Source of the DNA: Planctomycetota bacterium
GTDB lineage: Bacteria; Planctomycetota; UBA1135; UBA2386
Direction: 5' to 3'
DNA length: 64,000 nt
Assembly (NCBI GenBank): GCA_020638735.1
Contig: JACKHZ010000011.1
Span: 496,001 to 560,000 of the forward strand
Of the stretch, positions 7,754 to 15,721 are shown piece after piece. Under the pieces are notes generated by a model. The model was not told where the DNA came from. It made no database searches and saw nothing but the letters and a program-made list of their open reading frames with translations. Made by a program: the position numbers and the translations under genes. The number at the start of each line of letters is the position of its first letter. The first letter of the stretch is position 1.

Positions 7754-9894
7754 CGATGCTCTCCTTGCGCCACGGCGCCGAGCTCGGCGCACACCACGGC
7801 TTCCACGTCGAGCACGTCGGTGACGCGGCCCTGCAGCGCCGCCGCGCCGCGGAGCAGCGGTGACGACGTGCGCGCCAGCGTCGCGACCGGTTCGTCGAAG
7901 ATGTCGAGGATGCGATGCACGCTGAGCCCGGCCGTGCGTCCCGCGCGGTCGCGCACGACGACCACCTGCAGCGGCTCCGAGTCCTCGCCTGCCGGCGTCG
8001 CAGCCGCCGCGCGGCGCCCTTCGAGCCGCGCGTCGAGGCAGACGAGCGGCATGATCTGGCCGCGATACTGCAGCACCTCGCGACCGTCTGCCCGCTCGAC
8101 CTGATCGGCGCGCTGTTCTTCGAGCCGGGCCACGGCCGCGAGGTCGATGGCCACGCGCCGCCCGCCGCCGAGGCGCACGAGCAGCCACGAAGCAGTCGCC
8201 GCCTCAGGCCCCGCAGCGGCATCGACCGCCCCGGCGCGTCGCTGGCGCCCCTCGCCGAGCAGCCCGCTGCTGCGCGCGAGCCCCGGAACGTCGAGGATCA
8301 GCGCCACGCGGCCGTCGCCCATGATCGCCGCGCCTGCGAACGCCTGCAGGCCCTGCAGCTGCTTGCTCAGCGGCTTGACGACGATCTCCTCGGTGTCGAG
8401 GATCGAGGTGACGACGAGGCCGAACTGCTGCCCGTCCGCCTGCAGCACGACGATGTTGGTCTCGGTCGTCGCGTCGGGGTCGGTGACCGTTCGCTGACCG
8501 AGCAGCTCGTCCAGGTGCACGAGCGGCAGCAGGTCGCCGCGCAGGCGGTGCACCGGCGCGCCGTCGATGTGTTCGATGCCCTGGGCCGGGTGCTCGAGCC
8601 GTACGAGCTCGAGCAGGTTGACCTGCGGGATGGCGAAGCGATCCCCCGCGCTCGTCACGATCAGCGCCGGGATGATCGCCAAGGTCAGCGGGATGCGGAT
8701 GCGCAGGGTCGTGCCTTCGCCGATCACGCTGTGGACCTCGAGGGTGCCGCCGATGCGCTCGATGTTGGTCTTGACGACGTCCATGCCGACGCCGCGGCCG
8801 GAGACGCTGGTGACACGCTCCGCGGTCGAGAAGCCCGGCATCATGATCATCTGCACCAGGTCCCGCTCGGTCATCGCCGCCGCCCGCTCGGCGGTCAGCA
8901 GGCCCGACGCGATCGCCTTCCGGCGGACCGCCGCAGGGTCGATGCCCCGACCGTCGTCGCTCACCTCGATGTTGACCTGTCCACCCTCGTGCCAGGCGCG
9001 CAGTCGCAGGGTGCCCTCGGCGGGCTTGCCGGCGTCGCGCCGCGGCCCGGGAGGCTCGATGCCGTGGTCCACCGCGTTGCGGATCGCGTGCACCAGCGGG
9101 TCCTTGACCGACTCGAGGATCGTCTTGTCGAGCTCGGTGGCGTGGCCGTCCATCTCCAGACGAACCTGCTTGCCACAGCTGACGGCGAGGTCGCGAACGA
9201 CCCTCGGGAACTTCGTCCAGACCGTGCCGATCGCCTGCATGCGCGTCTTCATGACACCTTCCTGCAGCTCGCTCGTGACGAGGTTGAGCCGCTGACAGGT
9301 CCCGACCAGGCTCGTGTCGCCGAGCTGACCGGAGACCTGCAGGATCTGGTTGCGTGCCAGCACCAGTTCGCCGACCAGGTTCATCAGCGTGTCGAGCAGG
9401 CCGACGTCGACGCGCAGCGTGTTGGCGCCGCCGTTCGTCGCGCCGGACTGGGGTTCGCGCGCCGGGGCTGGCTCGCCCGCCGGGTCCGTCTTGCCGCCAC
9501 CTCGCGGCCCTCCCTCGACGAGCCTGGACAGGGCCTCGAGCACCGCGGCGTGGTCGTCGTCGCCTTCGTTGCCGTCGTGTTCGACGTGGGCGACGATGCT
9601 GCGGATCGCGTCTGCGGACGCCAGCAGGGCCGTGGTCACCGCCTCGTCGGCGTCCCGGCGCCCGTCGCGCAGCAGCGTCAGCAGGCTCTCGGCGAGGTGG
9701 GCGACGCGCCCGAGCTTGTCGAGCGAGAGGAAGCCGCTCGAGCCCTTGATGGTGTGCATCGTGCGGAAGATCTGCGCCACGATCGCCGGCGACCCAGGAT
9801 CCTGCTCCAGGGCGACGAGGTCGCGATCCAGCTGGTCGAGGCCTTCGTTGGTCTCCACCAGGAACTCCTGCATGATGTCGTCCTGTTCGGCCAT
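7750..9894 (-). CDS. cheA: Chemotaxis histidine kinase CheA with two CheW-like domains
   Basis: 714 residues. Order: Hpt/P1 with phosphorylatable His47 in HTIKGSSGF; an acidic linker; dimerisation domain P3; ATPase P4 with N-box HAIRNAVDHGIEPP, G1 SDDGRGID and G2 GRGVGMDVV; CheW-like P5; then a second CheW-like domain over roughly the last 150 residues. I see no P2 (CheY/CheB docking) domain between P1 and P3. It should phosphorylate CheB, and possibly the hybrid kinase receiver or the nearby FixJ-like regulator. ATG 9894 is chosen because GAGGAAAG sits about 8 nt upstream; a start at 9918 would add eight residues. It is first in the operon. Confidence 0.95.
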   Translation of the reverse strand: MAEQDDIMQEFLVETNEGLDQLDRDLVALEQDPGSPAIVAQIFRTMHTIKGSSGFLSLDKLGRVAHLAESLLTLLRDGRRDADEAVTTALLASADAIRSIVAHVEHDGNEGDDDHAAVLEALSRLVEGGPRGGGKTDPAGEPAPAREPQSGATNGGANTLRVDVGLLDTLMNLVGELVLARNQILQVSGQLGDTSLVGTCQRLNLVTSELQEGVMKTRMQAIGTVWTKFPRVVRDLAVSCGKQVRLEMDGHATELDKTILESVKDPLVHAIRNAVDHGIEPPGPRRDAGKPAEGTLRLRAWHEGGQVNIEVSDDGRGIDPAAVRRKAIASGLLTAERAAAMTERDLVQMIMMPGFSTAERVTSVSGRGVGMDVVKTNIERIGGTLEVHSVIGEGTTLRIRIPLTLAIIPALIVTSAGDRFAIPQVNLLELVRLEHPAQGIEHIDGAPVHRLRGDLLPLVHLDELLGQRTVTDPDATTETNIVVLQADGQQFGLVVTSILDTEEIVVKPLSKQLQGLQAFAGAAIMGDGRVALILDVPGLARSSGLLGEGRQRRAGAVDAAAGPEAATASWLLVRLGGGRRVAIDLAAVARLEEQRADQVERADGREVLQYRGQIMPLVCLDARLEGRRAAAATPAGEDSEPLQVVVVRDRAGRTAGLSVHRILDIFDEPVATLARTSSPLLRGAAALQGRVTDVLDVEAVVCAELGAVAQGEHR

Positions 9895-9932
9895 GCTTGC
9901 TTTCCTCGCGCTCTCCATCGCGCAAGACGTGT

Positions 9933-9973
9933 GTCGGAAACCTCCGACCGGCGCTGCATAGCCATCGTGGCTA
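9933..9973. promoter_or_regulatory. Two perfect hairpins in the divergent cheA / CheW-like spacer
   Basis: Two adjacent perfect inverted repeats: GTCGGA-AACC-TCCGAC (9933-9948) and TAGCCA-TCG-TGGCTA (9959-9973). They lie in the 134-bp spacer between the divergent cheA operon and the CheW-like/response-regulator pair. They could be operators or leader structures; the sequence alone does not say which. Confidence 0.35.
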
Positions 9974-10028
9974 GCTCGAAGCGTGGCCGCCGACCCAGGC
10001 AGAATCCGGGCGCGTAGCGCGGTTCGCT

Positions 10029-10580
10029 ATGTACGAATCGCGTCATGCTGCCGAACGTCTGTCCATGGGTGATTCCCGGTCAGGCTTGCCGTCGGTCCCG
10101 GGTTCGTCCGAGGGCCGCACGCGCGGCGTCGTGACGGTCCGCATCGGTGGCGATTGGCTGGGGCTGCCGTCGCGCGACGTCACTTCGCTGCACTGGCTCG
10201 GTGCTCTCGAGGTTCACCACGACCCGCTGACCAGTCGTGCCTACCTGCGTCGCGACGACTGCCTGGTACCGCTGCTCGATCTGCTGCCGCTGACCGGCGC
10301 GGTGCGTCCGTCGGCGCCCGAATTCGCCCTGCTGGTCCGCAATTCCAGCGTCGGTGTCGAGCCACCGGCGGCCGGCCTGCTCGTCGAGGAGTTCGGCGAG
10401 GTGCTGACGATGGCGACCGCCCCGGTTGCGATCCCGGCGCTGCACACCTGGTGGCAGCCGTTGCTGCACGACATGCGCCTGGCGCTGCGCATTCCCCATC
10501 GCGGCATGGTGCCGGTCGTGAGCACCGCGGCGCTGATTGCCTCATCCGTGCCATGGCCCGACCCCGGTGCCACCCGCTAG
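10029..10580 (+). CDS. Orphan CheW-like domain protein
   Basis: Up to 183 residues. The core VVTVRIGGDWLGLPSRDVTSL and CLVPLLDLLPL, then FALLVRNSSVGV and GLLVEEFGEVLTM, follow the strand order of a CheW domain but are clearly divergent from the cheW at 7268. The glycine-rich LINLRG core motif is missing. It may be an alternative coupling or scaffold protein. It diverges from cheA and lies 26 nt before a response regulator gene in the same direction. Start uncertain: ATG 10029 or ATG 10065, neither with a clear Shine-Dalgarno sequence. Confidence 0.75.
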   Translation: MYESRHAAERLSMGDSRSGLPSVPGSSEGRTRGVVTVRIGGDWLGLPSRDVTSLHWLGALEVHHDPLTSRAYLRRDDCLVPLLDLLPLTGAVRPSAPEFALLVRNSSVGVEPPAAGLLVEEFGEVLTMATAPVAIPALHTWWQPLLHDMRLALRIPHRGMVPVVSTAALIASSVPWPDPGATR

Positions 10581-10606
10581 GATCTCGCCACCCGACCACC
10601 GCCGCG

Positions 10607-11290
10607 ATGGTAGTTCGCCTTCCGTATTCCTGGGATCTCTCCTCCTCCGACACGGACGCCCCCGACGTCAGCACGGCCGTGCACGTCGTCGACGACGATC
10701 CCGGCATCTGCACCAGCATCGCGCGGGTCGTGCAGCGGCTGAGCCCCAACGTGCACACCCACGAGAGCGCCGAGCAGTTCCTGGCCGCGTTCGCGCCCGA
10801 ATACGCTGCCGTCCTGGTGCTCGACCTCGGCCTGCCCGGGATCTCGGGCCTGGAGCTGCTGCGGGTGCTCCGCGACGAGCAGCGCATGTTGCCGACGCTG
10901 GTCTTGAGCGCCAACGACGACGTCGCCAGCATCGTGCAGTCGATCAGCAGCGGCGCGATCGATTTCCTGGCCAAGCCACCGGAGCCGGAGGCGCTGGCCG
11001 ACGCGGTCGAACGGCTGCTGGCGCGCGCACAGGGCTTCGCCGCCGAACGGCGTTTGATCCGCCACCTGCGCAAGTGCCACGAACGGTTGACGCCGCGTGA
11101 GGTCGAGGTCTTCCGGCTCCTGTCGCGCGGCTTCAGCCCGAAGCAGATCGCATGTGAACTCGGCCTCCAGCTACGCACCGCGCACATCCACCGCGCCAAT
11201 GTGCTGGCCAAGTTCCAGGCCGAATCGTCGAACGACCTCGTCATGATCGGCGCCAAGCTGTCGGGCGCACTGGTCGCGGCGCGCGGCTGA
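10607..11290 (+). CDS. FixJ/LuxR-type two-component response regulator
   Basis: 227 residues. The receiver (about 24-145) has VHVVDDD, phospho-acceptor Asp73 in VLDLGLPG and the conserved Lys in FLAKPP. A C-terminal LuxR/FixJ helix-turn-helix follows (LTPREVEVFRLLSRGFSPKQ, then ELGLQLRTAHIHRANVLAKF). It should bind DNA when phosphorylated. Candidate donors are CheA, to which it is nearly adjacent, or the propeller-sensor kinase convergent with it; neither is proven. Its stop codon abuts the stop codon of that kinase with no spacer (11290/11291). ATG 10607 gives a short 23-residue lead-in to the receiver. Confidence 0.92.
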   Translation: MVVRLPYSWDLSSSDTDAPDVSTAVHVVDDDPGICTSIARVVQRLSPNVHTHESAEQFLAAFAPEYAAVLVLDLGLPGISGLELLRVLRDEQRMLPTLVLSANDDVASIVQSISSGAIDFLAKPPEPEALADAVERLLARAQGFAAERRLIRHLRKCHERLTPREVEVFRLLSRGFSPKQIACELGLQLRTAHIHRANVLAKFQAESSNDLVMIGAKLSGALVAARG

Positions 11291-14200
11291 TCAGGTCATC
11301 GCCTCCTGCTCCGCCGCCGACGTTGTCGGCCAAGGCAGCTGCAACACCACCCGCGATCCGCCGCCAGGCCGGGGCTCGATCCACAGCGTGCCGCCCATCG
11401 CCCGCATCGCCTGACGCGAGACCCACAGGCCGATCCCGGTCTTGCTCTCGCCATTGCGCGGCTGCGCCTTGCCGACGACGCCCGGCAGGAACAGGCCACT
11501 GCGCTCCTCGTCGGCGAAGCCCGGACCGGCGTCGTCGACACACACCCGCAGGCCCGTGGCGTTCCCCAGCATCGAGACCTGTACGCGCGTGCCGTTGTCC
11601 GAGTACTTGAGCGCGTTGCCGATGACGTTCTCGAGCGCACGGCGGAACCACACCGGATCGATGCGAACCTGCTGCGGCGCCGAGCATGGACGCAAGGTCA
11701 GGGAGATGCCGCGCGCGGCGCCGACCCCACGCAGGCCGTCCAAGACTTCCTGCACGGTGTCGAGCGGATCGGCCAACTCGAGCCGCACCGCACGCGGCGC
11801 CTTCAGCCGCTCCACGGCCTGCAGCAGGGCATCGGTGGCCCGGCCGAGGCTGCCGATGACGGGGTCGAGGCCGCCCCGCTCCCGTCGCAGCTCGGCGACT
11901 CCGAGCCGCAGCACGGTCAAGGAGCCGCGCAGGTCGTGCAGGTCGGCCTCCATCGACAGCGTGCTGTTGACGCAGAAGGCCTGCAGGCGGTCCACCCAGA
12001 CGCTGCGATCGAGCGCGGCGCGCGCCGGCTGCAGCGCGCGTTCGACGGCCTGTCGCACGGTCTCGCCGTTCCCGTCGACCCCGACCATCAGCACCTGGAA
12101 CGACAGCGCGCCGGCGCCGGTGAGCTCGATCACCACCTCGCGGTGCCCGTCGCACTCGCACGCATGCCAGCCCGGTCCACTGGTCGAGAGCCGCGCGACG
12201 CACTGCTGTTCTCCGGTGCCGGCGGCGCCGAACTGCGCCAGCAGCGTCGGCTCATGGCTGCCGACGCGAATCCAGGCCGAGACCCGCGATGCCCCGCTCT
12301 CCTGCAGGCAACCCTCCGCCGCCGCGACGACGACGAAGGCGAGGTCCAGGACCTCGTCGGCTTCGTATCCGGCGGCGGCGAGCACCCGCTCCAGCTCAGG
12401 CCGCCGGGCCTTCGCCACCATGCGGCGCAAGCGCCACCAGAGCATCGCGAGGCCGAGGATCGCCGCCGACGAGAGGAGCCATGGCCAGGCGCCGGCCCCG
12501 ACCGGTACGACCAGCAACTCGCCGACGCTGATCTCTGCGGTCGCGCCGTTGATCTCCAGCACCTCGACGCTGGCATGGTATCTCCCGGGCTCCACCGCGA
12601 CGAAGCGCCCTTCGCCGACCAGCGGCTCCCCCTCGCGGTCGAGCGGCTCGAGCCGCACCGAGAGCGGCAGCGGCAGGTCGCAGCTGCGATCGAGCACCTC
12701 GCCGGCGATCCGGAAGGAAGGCGACACCCGGAGGTTCGCCTTGCCCGGCGGCACGCGCACGATGCTGCCGGTCTGCTCGTCGACGACCTCGCAGCCGCGC
12801 AAGCTGGTGCGCTCGACGCCGACGAGGCTGGCGCCGCCGCGGATCCGCGTGTAGCCGCGGGTTGCGCCGAACAGCAGGTCTCCGTTGCTCAGGCGCAGCC
12901 CGGAGCGGTAGGCGTAGCCGAGCGGGTGAGCGCCGCTGCCAGGCCCGACCTCGCGGATCTGACGACCGTCGACGTGCAGCAGCTGGTGGGAACGCGTCTC
13001 CCACAGGGTTCCGTCGCCAGCGAACAGGAGCTCGCGAAACGCGGTCCGCCCCAACGACGCCCACTGTTGGGTGACGTGGGAGTCACTGTCGACTTCCCAC
13101 ACTTCGCGCGGCGTCGCGATCACCAGTCGCCGACCGTCGGGCGCGACGTCGACGCTCAGCAGGCTGTCGCCGGCGAGCCCCGCCGCGACGAACGAATCCG
13201 ATCCCCGGTCGAACTCCAGCAGGCCCTGGTGGAACGTGCCGAGCCACACCCGACCGCGCCCGTCCACGGCGAGCGCGCTCGGCAGCGAGCCGGCCCCGGC
13301 CCCGGACCACAAGACCTCGGGCACCTCCGCCGTGTCGAGGTCCAGCCGCAGCACCTGGCGCGTGCCGCACGCCCACAGCTGACCATCGTGCCAGTGCAGG
13401 TCCCGCACCCCCCGCAGCAGCTCGTCGTCGCCGATGCGTTGCCAGCCGCGATCGCCTTGGCGCCACAGACCGTGCTGGCGGGTCCCCACCCAGAGGCGCT
13501 GCTGCGGGTCCTGCAGCATGCAGTGGATCGCGGCTTGCGCCGGCCAAGGGGTGGTCAGGGGATGCCAAGTGGCCGCCGATCCAGGGGCTGCCTCCAGCAG
13601 CTGCCCGCGATTGGTGCCGACCAACAGGCGGCCGTCATGGAGCTCGAGCATCGCGCCGAGCATCTCTTTGTCCCGGAGCACTGGGATGACGTAGTTCTCC
13701 ACCCCGGCGCACAGGTTGATGCGCATCACGCCGAGCTGGGTGCCGAGCCAGAGCAGCCCGGACGAGTCGGCCAGCAGGCGCATCACCCGGATGTCGCTGG
13801 ACGGCGAACCGCCCCGGAAGAACGCCACCTGGCGCGCCTTCTTGCCACCGGCCTCGAGCACGGTCAGGACATCGGTGTCACGCATCCACAGCCGGCCGTC
13901 GCTGCGCAGCACTTCGTGCCCGTGGTCGCCGTGCAGCAGCCAACGCGGCGGGCGATCGGCCGCGAGCTCGACGACTCCCTGCGGCCCGATGGCCAGCACG
14001 CCGTCCTGGTCCGGGCGCATTGCGCGGGCGGGAAAGCGCATTGCCTCGCGCCACGCCGCGTGCGGCGACGCGAGCGGACGCACCCAGATGCTGTCGTCGT
14101 CCCATGCCCAGACCTGCGTCGCGTCACTCACGAGGCCGGCGAGACCGCTCGCCCCCGGCTGCACCACCGGCTCGAGTTGTTCGTCGCGCCAACAGAACAG

Positions 14201-14638
14201 GCCCGAGGTCGTGCGCAGCCAGACCGTTCCGTCCGACAGCGCGCCGAGGTTCGTCGGCTCCGCGTCCGCCAGCCATGGCAGCAGTTCGAGCTCCTCCTCG
14301 CCCTCGCGGATGCGGCCGAGCCCCAGCGGCATCCCTACCAGCAGGTCCCCCCCGACGGCCGCGAGGCAGCGCACACGACGAAGGCGTTCCGGCGCTGCGG
14401 GCAGTTCGATCTCCTGCACCGAGTGCCCATCGTGCAGCCAGAGCCCGTCGATACCGCCGAACCAGAGGCGATGGTCCGTGGTCTCGACCACTGCCGAGAT
14501 ACGAACCGAGGGCAGACCGGGCAGGGAGATCGGCTCGATGGCAACGGTCTGCGCCGGCAGCCCGGCGATCGCCGCGTACAGCGCCAAGCCCAGCGCACCT
14601 GAGACGCCACGGTGTCGGAGATGGCGAGATCCTGGCAA
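11291..14638 (-). CDS. Propeller-sensor histidine kinase (two-component regulator propeller family)
   Basis: About 1115 residues. An N-terminal signal/anchor (GALGLALYAAIAGLPAQ) is followed by a large extracytoplasmic region with many repeats of the type DGxLWxGTxxGL (for example HRLWFGGIDGLWL, GRVWLGTFHQGLLEF), i.e. two-component-regulator propeller blades. A beta-sandwich (YYY-like) segment follows, then a membrane helix (WPWLLSSAAILGLAMLWW), a GAF-like linker and a kinase core. The H-box is LHDLRGSLTVL with His901. N-box NVIGNALKYSDNG, G1 DDAGPGFAD and G2 KTGIGLWVS are present. No receiver or DNA-binding domain is attached, unlike many propeller hybrids. I prefer the TTG at 14638, which has AGGGAG about 7 nt upstream and yields a clean signal peptide; a GTG at 14704 would add 22 residues. 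Confidence 0.88.
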   Translation of the reverse strand: MPGSRHLRHRGVSGALGLALYAAIAGLPAQTVAIEPISLPGLPSVRISAVVETTDHRLWFGGIDGLWLHDGHSVQEIELPAAPERLRRVRCLAAVGGDLLVGMPLGLGRIREGEEELELLPWLADAEPTNLGALSDGTVWLRTTSGLFCWRDEQLEPVVQPGASGLAGLVSDATQVWAWDDDSIWVRPLASPHAAWREAMRFPARAMRPDQDGVLAIGPQGVVELAADRPPRWLLHGDHGHEVLRSDGRLWMRDTDVLTVLEAGGKKARQVAFFRGGSPSSDIRVMRLLADSSGLLWLGTQLGVMRINLCAGVENYVIPVLRDKEMLGAMLELHDGRLLVGTNRGQLLEAAPGSAATWHPLTTPWPAQAAIHCMLQDPQQRLWVGTRQHGLWRQGDRGWQRIGDDELLRGVRDLHWHDGQLWACGTRQVLRLDLDTAEVPEVLWSGAGAGSLPSALAVDGRGRVWLGTFHQGLLEFDRGSDSFVAAGLAGDSLLSVDVAPDGRRLVIATPREVWEVDSDSHVTQQWASLGRTAFRELLFAGDGTLWETRSHQLLHVDGRQIREVGPGSGAHPLGYAYRSGLRLSNGDLLFGATRGYTRIRGGASLVGVERTSLRGCEVVDEQTGSIVRVPPGKANLRVSPSFRIAGEVLDRSCDLPLPLSVRLEPLDREGEPLVGEGRFVAVEPGRYHASVEVLEINGATAEISVGELLVVPVGAGAWPWLLSSAAILGLAMLWWRLRRMVAKARRPELERVLAAAGYEADEVLDLAFVVVAAAEGCLQESGASRVSAWIRVGSHEPTLLAQFGAAGTGEQQCVARLSTSGPGWHACECDGHREVVIELTGAGALSFQVLMVGVDGNGETVRQAVERALQPARAALDRSVWVDRLQAFCVNSTLSMEADLHDLRGSLTVLRLGVAELRRERGGLDPVIGSLGRATDALLQAVERLKAPRAVRLELADPLDTVQEVLDGLRGVGAARGISLTLRPCSAPQQVRIDPVWFRRALENVIGNALKYSDNGTRVQVSMLGNATGLRVCVDDAGPGFADEERSGLFLPGVVGKAQPRNGESKTGIGLWVSRQAMRAMGGTLWIEPRPGGGSRVVLQLPWPTTSAAEQEAMT

Positions 14639-15006
14639 GCCCTGCTCCCTGTGGGGGACGACGCGTGCTCCGGTGTGTCGTTCCGAACCGCGCCCAGATG
14701 ACACCGTAGGCCAGCGCGTCGCTGCGGCGACCTAGCAATTTTCGCTACTCCGGGCGGGCAACTCGGCCCGTCCCTTCAGCCAGCTGAGGGTGACTTCCCG
14801 GGTCGTGCGGAGCCCCTTCACGCACAGTCGGCCGATGCTGGCGAACCACATCCGGCCGTCGGCGGCTGCCACCATGGCGTCGGTCCGGGCGCCCGCCCCA
14901 TGACCGCGCCAACCGGTGCCGAGTTGGGCAGGGGCGATACGCACTGGTCCCCCTGGCGAAAGCTCCACCCCGCTGCTGGCATTCAAGACACCCCCTGGAG
15001 GGAGCC
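14639..15006. other. Intergenic region with a possible propeller-blade remnant
   Basis: 368 nt between the divergent propeller kinase and carbonic anhydrase genes. On the minus strand, 14732-14986 can encode 84 residues containing VAAADGRMWFASIGRL, which resembles a regulator-propeller blade, and then stops. It may be a degraded piece of a kinase N-terminus or coincidence. On the plus strand, GGAGGGAG at 14997-15004 is the Shine-Dalgarno sequence of the next gene. I recognise no promoter with confidence. Confidence 0.3.
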
Positions 15007-15705
15007 ATGCGAAAGTGGATGCGAACGCTCACGATCACCGGCGCGGCCGTCGCCGTGTCGGCGATCTTCCTGACCACCACCACCTACGGCCGATCGCTGC
15101 AGTTCGTCGCCGGCGGAGCCCTGGTCAACCTCGGCTACCGCATGCAGGACCACCTGACCAGCTACGACTTCGCCGCGGAACACGCCCACGACATCACGCC
15201 GGAGGAGATCTGGGAGGAGCTGGTCCTGCAGAACGCCAAGGCGGCCGGCGTGCGGCGCAAGTTCCCGCGCACCGCGCGCCACCCGCTGGTGGCGCTGGTC
15301 GCGTGCATGGACGCGCGCATCGACACCAACGAGCTGACCGGTGACACCCGCAAGTACTACTACGTGCTGCGCACCGCCGGTTCGGTGCTCGACGACAAGG
15401 AGGCCGAGATGCTCGAGCTGTGCGTCGAGAACGGCGTCAAGCTGATCGTGCTGACCACGCACACCGAGTGCGCCGCCGAGGCGACCGCGGCCAACAAGGA
15501 GCTGCACGCCCGCTATCCGGCGCTGGTCAAGGCGGTGTTCGATCGCGACCTGCGCGTGCAGCAGCTGCTGAGCCGGCCGGCGATCGCCGAGCGCATCGCC
15601 AGGGGCGAACTCGCCGTCAAGCGCATGAACATCGACACGATGACCGAGGAGCTGCGGCCGGTCGGCGGCGAAGGGCAAGTCGGGGAGCAGGCGTCCGACA
15701 AGTAG
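15007..15705 (+). CDS. Membrane-anchored beta-carbonic anhydrase-like protein
   Basis: 232 residues. An N-terminal hydrophobic segment (residues 8-24) suggests a signal anchor or uncleaved signal peptide. The rest resembles beta-carbonic anhydrases, which hydrate CO2 at a zinc site. The zinc ligand and dyad positions are visible: Cys100, Asp102 and Arg104 in ACMDARID, and His152 and Cys155 in HTECA. The usual RNAGG loop is RTAGS. The C-terminus is shorter than in full-length enzymes. The start is fixed by GGAGGGAG immediately upstream. A zinc enzyme facing the cell exterior is unusual for this family, so activity is likely but not certain. Confidence 0.82.
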   Translation: MRKWMRTLTITGAAVAVSAIFLTTTTYGRSLQFVAGGALVNLGYRMQDHLTSYDFAAEHAHDITPEEIWEELVLQNAKAAGVRRKFPRTARHPLVALVACMDARIDTNELTGDTRKYYYVLRTAGSVLDDKEAEMLELCVENGVKLIVLTTHTECAAEATAANKELHARYPALVKAVFDRDLRVQQLLSRPAIAERIARGELAVKRMNIDTMTEELRPVGGEGQVGEQASDK

Positions 15706-15721
15706 CCGCCGCGACGCGCGG

